Shown one piece after another: positions 27,735-40,297 of a stretch of DNA of 41,867 nucleotides. Made by a program: the position numbers and the translations under genes. The stretch comes from Exiguobacterium undae DSM 14481 (GTDB lineage: Bacteria > Bacillota > Bacilli > Exiguobacteriales > Exiguobacteriaceae): NCBI RefSeq assembly GCF_000620805.1, contig NZ_KK211187.1, positions 1 to 41,867 on the forward strand, written 5' to 3'. Within the stretch, counting starts at the first letter, position 1; each line of letters starts with the position of its first letter. The notes below the pieces were generated by a model that saw only the letters and a program-made list of their open reading frames with translations, made no database searches and was not told the DNA's origin.

Positions 27735-28591
27735 TGGTTTTCCCCTAAAAGACGAACGACGTAGACTTCGTTGCAAAAACCTCGTAATCCGTTATAGAGC
27801 CGTTGTGCCCGATTCTCATGTTCCGTCAAAGCGAAGACAGTTGGTCCGCTCCCGCTCATCAGGACGCCTTCCGCGCCGCAACTCGTCATGAATGCTTTAA
27901 TCTGTTCGACTTCCGGATGCATCGGTAAGGTCACCGATTCAAGAACATTGCCCAGCGCATCACAAATCGCCGTGAAGTCCTGATTTTTGACTGCTTCGAT
28001 CATCGCCTCGACATCCGGGCGCTCGGCCGTTTTTAAATCCAGTGCCCCGTACACGTCTGCCGTCGAGACACCGATTGTCGGTTTCGCGAGGACGACCCAG
28101 CACGGCGGAGGAGACACGAGTTTCTCCAGTTTCTCACCACGTCCGGTCGCGATCGCTGTCCCGCCCATGACACAGAAGGGAACATCGGAACCAACTTCCG
28201 CTCCGATTTCCGCCAGTTGTTCAAGCGTTAAGTCGAGCTTCCACAATTCGTTCAGCCCACGCAGCGTCGCTGCCGCATCACTCGAGCCGCCCGCTAATCC
28301 GGCTGCGACCGGAATGTGTTTTTCAAGGTAGATCTCGACCCCGCTCTTGATATCAAACCGCTCTTTCAAGACCGCTGCCGCCTTATACGCTAAGTTGCGT
28401 TCGTCGTTCGGCACATACGCATGTTGCGCATTCATCCGAATCTCACCAGAAGCTAGTTCCGTTAATTCGAGCCGGTCTGCCAAATCAACTGTCGTCATCA
28501 CCATATGTACATCATGATAACCGTCCGGACGTTTCGCCGTCGCATCCAATACTAAATTGATTTTTGCTGGTGCTTTTACAATAATCGTCAT
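27731..28591 (-). CDS. ispE: 4-diphosphocytidyl-2-C-methyl-D-erythritol kinase
   Basis: GHMP kinase of the MEP isoprenoid pathway, phosphorylating CDP-methylerythritol at the 2-hydroxyl. The N-terminal [23 protein letters not shown] contains the substrate motif, the ATP loop [15 protein letters not shown] lies at 94-108, and [12 protein letters not shown] is the third GHMP motif. 286 residues. GGAGG lies 9 bases before ATG. Located between veg and purR as in B. subtilis, but sspF (small acid-soluble spore protein), which lies between veg and ispE there, is absent. I found no clear promoter in the 54 bases after the veg terminator. Confidence 0.96.
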   Translation of the reverse strand: MTIIVKAPAKINLVLDATAKRPDGYHDVHMVMTTVDLADRLELTELASGEIRMNAQHAYVPNDERNLAYKAAAVLKERFDIKSGVEIYLEKHIPVAAGLAGGSSDAAATLRGLNELWKLDLTLEQLAEIGAEVGSDVPFCVMGGTAIATGRGEKLEKLVSPPPCWVVLAKPTIGVSTADVYGALDLKTAERPDVEAMIEAVKNQDFTAICDALGNVLESVTLPMHPEVEQIKAFMTSCGAEGVLMSGSGPTVFALTEHENRAQRLYNGLRGFCNEVYVVRLLGENH

Positions 28592-28645
28592 CGTGCCGTT
28601 CCTCCTCTAGTACGTATCCTGTACGAATTGTATCAACCTTTGCAC

Positions 28646-28678
28646 AAAAAAAGAAGCGAACATTTCTGTCCGCTTCGG
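28646..28678 (-). terminator. veg terminator
   Basis: Stem GAAGCGGAC/GTTCGCTTC (one mismatch) around AGAAAT, followed by seven Ts on the minus strand. Confidence 0.9.
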
Positions 28679-28687
28679 AAGGTAAGT

Positions 28688-28927
28688 TTACGAATTCGCA
28701 AATTCGATTTGTACGGAGTCGGTTAATACGTCGGCATAGCTATAAGAAACTCGCTCGACATTGTGGCGCTCTGCGTCTAGCTTGACTACAAACACCGATG
28801 GATACGTCTCAACGAGCGTTCCGATTCGGGTTACGACCTTTTTACGACCGCCGCTTGCTTTTAGCGTCAGTCTTTCACCAACATGTGTTTCAAAAACATG
28901 TCTGATTTCGTTCAACGTCTTTGGCAT
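28688..28927 (-). CDS. veg: Veg protein, biofilm-related regulator
   Basis: A 79-residue protein of the Veg family (DUF1021), starting MPKTLNEIRHVFETHVGERLTLKASGGRKK, with an SH3-like beta-rich body. In B. subtilis Veg stimulates biofilm matrix production, apparently by countering SinR; the mechanism here is unknown. ATG 28925-28927 with AGGTG 7 bases upstream; the longer frame extends into the promoter. Two tandem -10 boxes suggest strong expression, as for the classical veg promoter of B. subtilis. Confidence 0.92.
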   Translation of the reverse strand: MPKTLNEIRHVFETHVGERLTLKASGGRKKVVTRIGTLVETYPSVFVVKLDAERHNVERVSYSYADVLTDSVQIEFANS

Positions 28928-28949
28928 ACGCTTCACCTCACTAATATTT

Positions 28950-28955
28950 ATTATA
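28950..28955 (-). promoter_or_regulatory. second veg -10 box
   Basis: A perfect TATAAT on the minus strand, 37 bases downstream of the first -10, in an AT-rich stretch. The -35 at 17 bases (TTTCTA) is poor. Confidence 0.45.
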
Positions 28956-28986
28956 GCATATGAATTAAATATTAGAAAGGGCAAAT

Positions 28987-30444
<1,458 letters not shown>

Positions 30445-30494
30445 CGTTTCTTCTCCACCTTTTTCAAACACTTCCGTAATTGTACCTGTTTCCA

Positions 30495-30529
30495 CAAAAA
30501 AAACAAGGAAGCGTCAACTGCCCGCTTCC
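30495..30529 (-). terminator. terminator overlapping the end of the 3D-domain gene
   Basis: Stem GGAAGCG/CGCTTCC around a 9-base loop, then TTGTTTTTTTT on the minus strand. The stop codon of the 3D-domain gene (30514-30516) lies in the loop. Confidence 0.85.
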
Positions 30530-31797
30530 GTCTCTGCTTCGTTCGGAATGACCCAAATCTGAATCGTTTTTCGGCCAAACTGTTTCGCTGTCGTTTCGCC
30601 GTCTACGAGAACATCGATTTTATTGCCTTTGATCGCACCACCGGTATCAAGCGCAATCGAAAGCCCGACTCCTTCGACATAAACTTTTGTGCCGAGCGGG
30701 ATGACTTTCGGATCGACGGCGATGATCGGTAACCCTTGGTAGGTGATCGTATCCGTCACGTCGTAACCGGTTGCCGTCAAGGCACGTCCATCATACAACC
30801 GACTTCCGTTCGATGCCGGATCATTGGTGTAGGCTGTTGCTTCCACCATCAGGGTTTTCGCTTCTTTAAAATCCAAATCCGTTGCAGCTTGAGGTGCTTC
30901 CGCTAACGGCACTGTCGCTTTTTCCGTATCGAAGACCGGTGCCGGTGTGGCGGCAACCGCCTCGACGGGTTTTGTTCCGACTTTCACGACTTGTTTAACC
31001 GGTTGACTCGTCACATCATTCGCAATTAATTTCTTTTCTTTGCTCAGACCGTCCGCAAGCGTCAATTGATACTTTTGCGTCCGGATCCCGGGGCGTCCGG
31101 TTTTCGTCACTAACTGTTCGCCGACCGGCAGTGTATCGTCTTCAATCGTCTCGACCTCAAACGGTAACAGCTGTTCTTCCGTCAAAACAGCACGCCGCGT
31201 CGTATTGACCGTGACGAGCATATCTTTTTGGACCGTCGTCTCAAGACTCGGCAATACTTTATCTTCCGCTTGTAGCTTCACGCCCTGCATCGCCAACAGC
31301 TCCCGGACTGTCGTCTGATAGGTATAGATTTCCCGGGCTTTTCCTTCAACGATCAATTCGACCGGGAACGCTTCCCGGTACCGGACCGTCATCCCGGTCG
31401 TCAAGACCGCATCTTTTGCCGGATAAATGTCGTCGGTCTCCATTTGTTTGATGCCGCGTTCCTTCAATAGATCATCCACCCGCCGTGCTTGGGTTCTGAC
31501 GGTTTGTGCTTCCCCGTACCCCATGATCAAGGTGACTTCTTTCGCCGGTTGAACGACAATCAAATCATTGTCCGGAAGATCGGCACTGAGCGCCGGCTCG
31601 ATTTCATCCTGAGCGCGGACGGAAATCCCCGCTTCCTGCAACACGCCGTACACCGAAGTCTCAAGCGTCTCGACCTGTGTCTCGCGTCCATCCACCATGA
31701 TCGTAACCGTACGGGGGTGATCCATCGACAGATACAATAGACTGGCGATCAGCAACAGCGTCGCGCCAATCGTCATATAAGCGACTGATCGAATCAT
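30514..31797 (-). CDS. yabE: secreted or membrane-anchored YabE-like protein: DUF348 repeats, G5 and 3D domains
   Basis: A 427-residue exported protein with an N-terminal hydrophobic segment (about 5-24) without an obvious cleavage motif. About three DUF348 repeats follow (around 30-75, 85-130, 143-190), then a G5 domain (about 195-275), a P/A/V-rich linker and a C-terminal 3D domain (about 315-415) with GRALTATGYDVT, AVDPKVIPLGTKVYVEG and DTGGAIKGNKIDV, whose aspartates define the fold. Relatives resemble resuscitation-promoting factors and lytic transglycosylases that trim peptidoglycan. The start overlaps the tatD stop (ATGA) and has almost no Shine-Dalgarno sequence, so it probably relies on translational coupling. 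Confidence 0.88.
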   Translation of the reverse strand: MIRSVAYMTIGATLLLIASLLYLSMDHPRTVTIMVDGRETQVETLETSVYGVLQEAGISVRAQDEIEPALSADLPDNDLIVVQPAKEVTLIMGYGEAQTVRTQARRVDDLLKERGIKQMETDDIYPAKDAVLTTGMTVRYREAFPVELIVEGKAREIYTYQTTVRELLAMQGVKLQAEDKVLPSLETTVQKDMLVTVNTTRRAVLTEEQLLPFEVETIEDDTLPVGEQLVTKTGRPGIRTQKYQLTLADGLSKEKKLIANDVTSQPVKQVVKVGTKPVEAVAATPAPVFDTEKATVPLAEAPQAATDLDFKEAKTLMVEATAYTNDPASNGSRLYDGRALTATGYDVTDTITYQGLPIIAVDPKVIPLGTKVYVEGVGLSIALDTGGAIKGNKIDVLVDGETTAKQFGRKTIQIWVIPNEAETEAGS

Positions 31798-32561
31798 GGA
31801 AGCCGGAAGACGCGTTTTGCGTTTTCAGTCGTCGCCTGTTCGATATCCGCATACATCATCCCGCGCAACTGTGCGATTTCTTCCGCAACGAATCGGACGT
31901 ACGCCGGTTCGTTTCGTTTTCCGCGGTATGGAGTTGGTGTCAGGTACGGACAGTCCGTCTCGACGAGCAAACGATCGAGCGGCACTTCTTGCGCCACCCG
32001 TTTTGGTGTCTTCGCATTTTTAAACGTCACGGGTCCACCGAGTGAGATATAGAAGTTCATCGCCAGACAGCGCGGTAACAGTTCTGCGCTCATGCTGTAG
32101 CTGTGCAAAATCCCACCGACTTCCTTGGCGTCTTCTTCTTCGAGGATACGGAGTGTATCTTCCGTCGCCTCACGGTTGTGAATGACGATCGGTTTATTTT
32201 TTTGTTTCGCCAAGCGGATTTGTTTTCGAAACGCCTCTTCTTGAACATCCTTCGGTGATGTATCCCAGTGGTAATCCAGTCCGATTTCCCCTAGGGCGAC
32301 GACTTTCGGATGATCCATCAACCGTTCGACTTTCTGATAGGCCGCCTCGTCGAAATCAATCGAATCAACAGGATGCCAGCCGATGACCGCATAAAGATCA
32401 TCATAGTGCTCGACCAGTTCCATCGCCCGGTCAATCGTCTTATGATCAAATCCGACGACAATCATCGGTGACACGCCGTTTGCGCGTGCCCGTTCAATCG
32501 TTTCCTCGACGTCACCGTCGAATTGATCCGAATTTAAGTGTGTGTGTGTATCAATCAACAT
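31794..32561 (-). CDS. tatD: TatD-family metal-dependent hydrolase (DNase)
   Basis: A 255-residue TIM-barrel metallohydrolase of the amidohydrolase superfamily. Metal ligands: HTH at residues 6-8, the glutamate in GEIGLDYHW, PIVIHNREA, LHSYS and VETDCPYL near the C-terminus. Family members have 3'-5' exonuclease activity; the B. subtilis homologue is YabD. Follows metG after 59 bases that hold a terminator but no room for a promoter. GAGGGAG upstream of ATG. Confidence 0.93.
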   Translation of the reverse strand: MLIDTHTHLNSDQFDGDVEETIERARANGVSPMIVVGFDHKTIDRAMELVEHYDDLYAVIGWHPVDSIDFDEAAYQKVERLMDHPKVVALGEIGLDYHWDTSPKDVQEEAFRKQIRLAKQKNKPIVIHNREATEDTLRILEEEDAKEVGGILHSYSMSAELLPRCLAMNFYISLGGPVTFKNAKTPKRVAQEVPLDRLLVETDCPYLTPTPYRGKRNEPAYVRFVAEEIAQLRGMMYADIEQATTENAKRVFRLP

Positions 32562-32581
32562 ACCGTTCGACTCCCTCTTTC

Positions 32582-32614
32582 AAAAAAACGCCTGCGACAT
32601 GAAGTCCACAGGCA
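32582..32614 (-). terminator. metG terminator
   Basis: GCCTGTGGAC pairs with GTCGCAGGC (small internal loop) around TTCAT, followed by seven Ts on the minus strand, directly after the metG stop. Confidence 0.85.
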
Positions 32615-32620
32615 TCTGAA

Positions 32621-34597
<1,977 letters not shown>

Positions 34598-34607
34598 TCA
34601 TTTCATT

Positions 34608-34636
34608 ATTATACGCTGTTCTGCCGTCTGTGTCGA
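34608..34636 (-). promoter_or_regulatory. metG promoter (sigma-A type)
   Basis: -35 TCGACA (34631-34636), 17-base spacer, perfect -10 TATAAT (34608-34613) on the minus strand. The leader would be only about 25 bases. Confidence 0.82.
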
Positions 34637-34702
34637 AACTCGTTTTTTGTCGAATCGAAACATTTTTTGACATCAGACATCAAATTACAGAAAAACACAC
34701 TC

Positions 34703-34738
34703 AATAGTTTCATTTCCTTTAAAAAGGGAAAAACTATT
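34703..34738. repeat. inverted repeat in the abrB/metG intergenic region
   Basis: AATAGTTT (34703-34710) and AAACTATT (34731-34738) are perfect complements; TTCC and GGAA inside add pairing. No U tract follows on either strand, so a protein-binding role is more likely than termination. Confidence 0.6.
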
Positions 34739-34807
34739 AATAAATCGTTTCAGATATGGTTTTTTTGAGAAATAAATGACATTTTGATTTCAAGCTATTC
34801 AGATTGG

Positions 34808-34836
34808 TTGACTACTTTTGGAAAGTTTAGTATTCT
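34808..34836 (+). promoter_or_regulatory. abrB promoter (sigma-A type)
   Basis: -35 TTGACT (34808-34813), 17-base spacer, -10 TATTCT (34831-34836) on the plus strand. The leader would be about 75 bases. Confidence 0.7.
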
Positions 34837-34916
34837 ACATTCTATAGAAGTGATGTCGAATTTTGACGATTTTCCAAAAAAAAAGAGAACCTAGACATCA
34901 GAGGAGGAACAACAAA

Positions 34917-35213
34917 ATGAAATCAACAGGTATTGTACGTAAAGTAGACGAGCTCGGTCGAGTAGTTATTCCAATTGAACTTCGTCGGACTCTTCAAATC
35001 GCAGAGAAGGATGCACTCGAGATTTATGTCGACAACGAGCAGATCATCCTTAAAAAATACAAACCAAACATGACTTGCCAAGTAACAGGCGAAGTATCAG
35101 AAGATAACTTCAAATTGGCAGACGGTAAATTGATTCTCTCTCCAGACGGCGCACAACGTGTCCTCGTTGAGTTAAAAGATTTCCTCGATCGTCATTACGC
35201 AGGAAACGAATAA
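34917..35213 (+). CDS. abrB: transition-state regulator AbrB
   Basis: DNA-binding swapped-hairpin regulator of 98 residues. The N-terminal AbrB domain (about 1-50; KSTGIVRKVDELGRVVIPIELRRTL) is nearly identical to B. subtilis AbrB, and the multimerising C-terminal half is more divergent. AbrB represses post-exponential genes during growth and in spore formers is switched off by Spo0A; here its wiring must differ if spo0A-dependent sporulation is lost. ATG 34917-34919 follows GAGGAGG by 9 bases. It is the only real plus-strand gene of the window. Confidence 0.95.
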   Translation: MKSTGIVRKVDELGRVVIPIELRRTLQIAEKDALEIYVDNEQIILKKYKPNMTCQVTGEVSEDNFKLADGKLILSPDGAQRVLVELKDFLDRHYAGNE

Positions 35214-35216
35214 GCC

Positions 35217-35253
35217 AAAAGAAGCGATTCCAAACGGAGTCGCTTCTTTTTTT
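35217..35253 (+). terminator. abrB terminator, also at the end of rsmI
   Basis: GAAGCGATTCC pairs with GGAGTCGCTTC around a short AAAC loop, followed by seven Ts on the plus strand. On the minus strand it is followed by TTTTGG, so it may also stop rsmI transcripts, less efficiently. The rsmI stop codon lies in the T tract. Confidence 0.9.
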
Positions 35254-36106
35254 AGGATTCATGATAACGGAGGTACAGTTCCTGACGATCAAGTCCCCGC
35301 TCCTTGGCCACTCGTTTCAAGGCAGCATTCGGTTTTTCCCCTTGTTCGATGTACCGTTCGATTTGTTGCAGCGGATCGGCTTCTTGCGCGATTTCAGTCG
35401 GTCGCTCCTCGGTTGATCCTTCGACGATGACGACAAACTCGCCGCGGACGTCTTCTCCCGCCCATTCGAGGGCTTCCGTCACTGATCCACGGATGTATTC
35501 TTCATACCGTTTCGTCAGTTCCCGGGCTAACGTCAGCTGACGGTCACCGAGTACGTCACGTAAGGCCCCCAGCATCTCTTTTAAACGATGGGGTGCTTCA
35601 TAGAAGATCAGAGTACCGCTTTCATACCGAACCGTTTCCAGTGCCTCCCGGCGCTCTTTTTTCTTACGCGGTAAAAATCCGTAATAGAGAAACCGTTCCG
35701 TCGCAAGACCGGATGCGACAAGTGCCGTCAAAGCTGCATTCGCTCCGGGTAAGACAATGACCGGTACATCGGCGTCGATCGCCGAGCGAATCAAATCACT
35801 GCCCGGGTCGGAAATGCCCGGCATCCCGGCGTCCGAGACGAGTGCGACTTGTTTGCCGTCCTGCAAGTCCGCGAGCAAACGTGCTCCGCTGACCTGTTTA
35901 TTGTGTTCATGGTAACTGACGAGTTTCGTCTCAATCTCAAAATGATTAAAGAGTTTCATCGTTTGTCGTGTATCTTCCGCCGCGACGAGATCCGACTCTT
36001 GTAAAATCCGGACAGCCCGGTACGTCATGTCTTCTAAGTTTCCGATCGGCGTCGGAACGATGTACAGTCCCGCCGTTTGTCCTTTAAAGCTGCTGGTTGC
36101 TTTCAT
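35252..36106 (-). CDS. rsmI: 16S rRNA 2'-O-ribose C1402 methyltransferase
   Basis: Tetrapyrrole-methylase-fold enzyme modifying C1402 in the decoding centre of 16S rRNA. The N-terminal GLYIVPTPIGNLEDMTYRAVRIL and the VSDAGMPGISDPG and LPGANAALTALVASGL blocks are diagnostic. 284 residues (YabC in B. subtilis). GGAGG lies 11 bases before ATG. Its 5' end overlaps yazA by 23 bases. Confidence 0.95.
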   Translation of the reverse strand: MKATSSFKGQTAGLYIVPTPIGNLEDMTYRAVRILQESDLVAAEDTRQTMKLFNHFEIETKLVSYHEHNKQVSGARLLADLQDGKQVALVSDAGMPGISDPGSDLIRSAIDADVPVIVLPGANAALTALVASGLATERFLYYGFLPRKKKERREALETVRYESGTLIFYEAPHRLKEMLGALRDVLGDRQLTLARELTKRYEEYIRGSVTEALEWAGEDVRGEFVVIVEGSTEERPTEIAQEADPLQQIERYIEQGEKPNAALKRVAKERGLDRQELYLRYHES

Positions 36107-36365
36107 GCGATGTCATCCCTCCTTGAATGAGTTGTTCCTTTTTGGTCCGTGTCAGTTGTTTGATTGCATACTCTCGTTTCAAGGCGTCTGACTTCGTCGT
36201 GAATGTTTCGGTGTATTCGAGCACGACCGGCAGTCTGGCCCGGGTGTATTTTGCCCCTTGTCCGGCATTATGTGTCGCCAACCGCTTTTCAACATCGACG
36301 GCATACCCGGTATAGAGACTGCCGTCCCGACAACGGACGATATAGACGGCGTGGTGCTCAGACAT
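36084..36365 (-). CDS. yazA: GIY-YIG nuclease-fold protein, UPF0213 family
   Basis: A 93-residue single-domain GIY-YIG protein, here with AVYIVRC and LYTGYAVDVEKRLATHN; the active-site Arg and a later Glu (ALKREYAIKQLT) are present. Members resemble the SLX1/UvrC nuclease core; no physiological role is established. The start ATG (36363-36365) overlaps the trmN6 stop by 8 bases and has only a weak Shine-Dalgarno sequence (CGGAA), suggesting coupling. Confidence 0.9.
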   Translation of the reverse strand: MSEHHAVYIVRCRDGSLYTGYAVDVEKRLATHNAGQGAKYTRARLPVVLEYTETFTTKSDALKREYAIKQLTRTKKEQLIQGGMTSHESNQQL

Positions 36366-37095
36366 CGAACTGGTTCCGCATCTGCTCGGTGTACGTATCA
36401 TCCTGCTCATAAACGATGAACGGGGGCAATACTTTCAACCCCGGTTTGGCGTCTTTGATGCCTTCAATCAACAGCATGTTGGCTTCTTTGCCCTCTTTCG
36501 GATAAATCAGTTGCATCCGCTTCGGTTCAAGCCGGTACTGACGCATCAAGGTCACGATGTCGAGCAGACGCTCCGGGCGATGAACAAATGCCGTTTTCCC
36601 GCCTTGCTTCAGGAGATCGGCGGCCGACCGGATACAGTCTTCCAGCGTACATAAGACTTCGTGCCGGGCAATCGTATAATGTTCACTCTGGTTCCGGTTC
36701 GAGGATTCGTTGGCCAAGAAGTATGGCGGGTTACACGTGACGGCATCGTACAGCCCGTATCCCAACTGTTTTCCTGCTTTCTTGACATCTCCTTCGATCA
36801 TCTTCAACTGGTCCTGTTTTTCGTTAAACGCGATGCTGCGCCGTGCCATGTCGACCAGACGCGGTTGAATTTCAAGACCTGTGATCGTCCCTTTGGTCCG
36901 GTACGATAAAAATAACGGAATGGCTCCGTTGCCGGCGCAAAGATCCACTAATTTCCCTTGTTGGATCGGTACCCAGGCGAATTGTGCGAGTAACGCGGCA
37001 TCAAGCGAATATGAAAATACGCTGGGACTTTGAATGATGTGCCCTTCTTTTCCAAGCAGATGATCAAGTCGCTCATCTGATAGTAGTTCAGCCAT
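36358..37095 (-). CDS. trmN6: tRNA1(Val) adenine-N6 methyltransferase-like protein (YabB)
   Basis: Rossmann-fold SAM methyltransferase of 245 residues. SAM motif I is DLCAGNGAIP (51-60) and the catalytic NPPY is at 122-125, the signature for N6-adenine or glutamine amino methylation. Its E. coli relative modifies A37 of tRNA-Val; that substrate is an inference here. AAAGGA precedes the ATG. It starts only 18 bases after the yabA terminator, with no promoter between. Confidence 0.88.
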   Translation of the reverse strand: MAELLSDERLDHLLGKEGHIIQSPSVFSYSLDAALLAQFAWVPIQQGKLVDLCAGNGAIPLFLSYRTKGTITGLEIQPRLVDMARRSIAFNEKQDQLKMIEGDVKKAGKQLGYGLYDAVTCNPPYFLANESSNRNQSEHYTIARHEVLCTLEDCIRSAADLLKQGGKTAFVHRPERLLDIVTLMRQYRLEPKRMQLIYPKEGKEANMLLIEGIKDAKPGLKVLPPFIVYEQDDTYTEQMRNQFDV

Positions 37096-37112
37096 ACAGT
37101 TCTTCCTTTCTG

Positions 37113-37143
37113 AAAAAAAGACTGACTCCTAGGAAGTCAGCCT
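37113..37143 (-). terminator. yabA terminator
   Basis: CTGACTTCCTAGGAGTCAG, a near-perfect self-complementary hairpin, followed by TCTTTTTTT on the minus strand. Confidence 0.88.
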
Positions 37144-37144
37144 C

Positions 37145-37489
37145 TCAATGTTTCGTTAACATGGACAAGCAGAACAGACAGTCTCCGTCTTTACGGACTT
37201 GACCATAATGCAGGTTACAAATATGGAACCCTTCTTGATAGAGCCGTCCTAAATTGTCATAACCGGCTCCAACCCCGGCTTCCGCTTCCGCTTCTTCCGT
37301 GATCGGTTGTTGTTCATCACGCTCCACTTTCTCACGGAGGTGGTGATTCTCAAGATAAAGGTGTTGATTCTCCTCCATCATATAAGCAAGCTGATCTTTT
37401 AACACGCTCAGATGCTCCGTCAGCAAGTGAATCTGTTGCTCGATCGCATCGACACGCGTAATGATTTCTTTTTTATCGACTCTCTCCAC
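37145..37489 (-). CDS. yabA: replication initiation control protein YabA
   Basis: Negative regulator of DnaA that links it to the DnaN clamp. An N-terminal coiled coil (about 5-55) forms the tetramer, and the C-terminal zinc module [21 protein letters not shown] holds Cys91, Cys104 and Cys107 with nearby His. I set the start at GTG 37487-37489, giving 114 residues aligned with B. subtilis YabA and with GGGGTG 7 bases upstream. An ATG at 37505-37507 overlaps the ricT stop (ATGA) but has no Shine-Dalgarno sequence, so it is the less likely start. Confidence 0.9.
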   Translation of the reverse strand: MERVDKKEIITRVDAIEQQIHLLTEHLSVLKDQLAYMMEENQHLYLENHHLREKVERDEQQPITEEAEAEAGVGAGYDNLGRLYQEGFHICNLHYGQVRKDGDCLFCLSMLTKH

Positions 37490-37503
37490 GCGTATGCACC
37501 CCG

Positions 37504-38334
37504 TCATTCTTTTGGTCGTTTTTGTTTTACGGCACCGACGGACAGTAATTCCTCCATCGAGTATGTGAGGACCCGGGAACGGTCTTTTAATTCGATTTGG
37601 ACGATTTGATCGAGGATATTCAGACCAACGACTCGTCCTTCCCCTTCAGGAACGGTCAGACGTTTTCCGTAATCCGGCAAATCGCGTCGCATTTCTTCGT
37701 ACGTGTCATTTTCGTATTTGAGACAACACATCAAACGACCGCACACACCAGAAATCTTGGTTGGATTTAAGGAAAGATTTTGATCTTTTGCCATCTTGAT
37801 CGAGACGGGTTCAAATTCTCCTAAGAAAGAAGAACAACAGAGGACGCGGCCGCACGGACCGATTCCACCAAGCAACTTCGCTTCATCCCGTACGCCGATT
37901 TGACGTAATTCAATCCGGGTCCGGAAGACCGCAGCTAAATCTTTGACGAGTTCACGGAAGTCGACACGACCTTCCGCTGTGAAATAGAAAATGACTTTAT
38001 TTCGATCAAATGTATATTCGACGTCGACTAATTTCATATCGAGCTTGTGCTCCCGAATTTTTTCGACGCAGACAGCGTGCGCATCAAACGCCGCCATTTT
38101 ATTTTCACGGACAATCATCGCGTCTTTATCATCCGCGACGCGAAGAATCGATTTTAGCGGCAAGACCACATCATCTTCGTCCATTTGTTTATCGGCAATT
38201 ACCACTTCACCATATTCAATGCCCCGCACTGTCTCAACGATGACGGATTGTCCTCGTGATAATGACTCTTGTCCAGGTGCAAAATAATAAATTTTGCCCG
38301 CTTCTTTAAAGCGAACGCCTACTACTTCTAGCAT
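37504..38334 (-). CDS. ricT: RicT (YaaT), PSP1-domain iron-sulfur protein of the RNase Y/RicAFT complex
   Basis: A 276-residue PSP1-domain protein. Six cysteines in two clusters, Cys161/166/167 (PCGRVLCC) and Cys198/203/204 (VCGRLMCC), match the residues proposed to bind a 4Fe-4S centre. In B. subtilis the Ric complex stimulates mRNA maturation by RNase Y and affects competence, biofilm and sporulation. AAAGGG lies 9 bases before ATG. Between holB and yabA, as in B. subtilis. Confidence 0.95.
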   Translation of the reverse strand: MLEVVGVRFKEAGKIYYFAPGQESLSRGQSVIVETVRGIEYGEVVIADKQMDEDDVVLPLKSILRVADDKDAMIVRENKMAAFDAHAVCVEKIREHKLDMKLVDVEYTFDRNKVIFYFTAEGRVDFRELVKDLAAVFRTRIELRQIGVRDEAKLLGGIGPCGRVLCCSSFLGEFEPVSIKMAKDQNLSLNPTKISGVCGRLMCCLKYENDTYEEMRRDLPDYGKRLTVPEGEGRVVGLNILDQIVQIELKDRSRVLTYSMEELLSVGAVKQKRPKE

Positions 38335-38340
38335 ATCGCT

Positions 38341-39332
38341 CTACCCTTTCTGTAAGTCAAACATGAGACGCTCAACTGTTAATTGAGGATTAACATTTGC
38401 TTCGATCCGTTTAACGGCTGCGAGTACTGCCTGCAACCAACGTGTGATCGTCGTCTGACTTTTTCCACCCATCTGTTCAAGTAATGGTCGGCTGTTCGCA
38501 TAGGTGATCATTTCCCATGACGGATTCAGTTTAAGATGCAGGACATCTTCAAAGAAACACGTCACCAGTTCCAGACCAATCCGCGCATCTTGCCGGTTTT
38601 TAAATTGAGTGATCCATTTCTCTTGGACGAACAGAGGTAAATCGGCCGGACGATTCGCTAATTCCTCCATCAATTGTAACACTGACACTCGCGCATTTAC
38701 AAACCAGTCTTCGACCAATGCTTGCTCCGCATCCTCGATTTTCGGATAGACCCTTGCTGCGAGTTGGGTTAATTCGCTATCCCGTCCCGTTTTTTCGGAT
38801 AAGACCTGTCCGATCAACAGGCGATCCGCCGGTCGAAAACTTAACAATTGACCGCGTGAACGAATCGTCGGTAACAACAACTGCGGCTGATTCGTGATTA
38901 AAATCGCCACTTTTCCCGCACCCGGTTCTTCAAAGAACTTCAATAAACTGTTCGCGGCTTGCGGCGTCATCTTATGCGATTGCGTCACGACGTAGATTTG
39001 GCGATCCCCTTCGAGACCACGCAACGACAGATCATGCATCAACTGCTGAATCTGTTCCTTCTTGATTGTCGCCCCATCCGGTTCGATTTGATAGTAGTCG
39101 ACCAAGTTCCCACTGTCCATCCGGCGGCAACTCCGGCATGTTTGACACGGCTCGATTTGATCTTTTTTCTCACAAAACAGACTTTTGGCGAACAACTGAG
39201 CCGCCTCCAGAAGAAGCGGCTCATAGTCTCCGGTAAAGATATAAGCATGATTGATCCGATTGGTCCGTAACGAGTTTTGTAAAATGGTCGCGATGACCGA
39301 TTGTGTTTGTTCTAGTTCATGGAATGTTTGCA

Positions 39333-39333
<1 letters not shown>
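38341..39333 (-). CDS. holB: DNA polymerase III delta prime subunit
   Basis: AAA-fold clamp-loader subunit of 330 residues. The zinc module C-x8-C-x2-C-x2-C is at Cys54, 63, 66 and 69, and LLKFFEEP near 130-137 is conserved. The P-loop position (FTGDYEPLLL, 33-42) lacks GxxGxGK[ST], so it should not bind ATP, as for E. coli delta prime. The sensor-1 motif reads TIRSRG (156-161) where SRC is usual. It overlaps darA by one base; yaaR, which lies between them in B. subtilis, is absent. Confidence 0.92.

Positions 39334-40293
<960 letters not shown>

Positions 40294-40297
<4 letters not shown>

Noticed and set aside
34669-34902. Two copies of GACATCAGA in the abrB region
   Set aside because: Nine bases in AT-rich DNA at unrelated positions; too little to claim a repeat element.
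34863-34916. N-terminal extension of abrB
   Set aside because: It reads through the Shine-Dalgarno sequence GAGGAGG; the family start MKSTGIVRKVDELG follows it directly.
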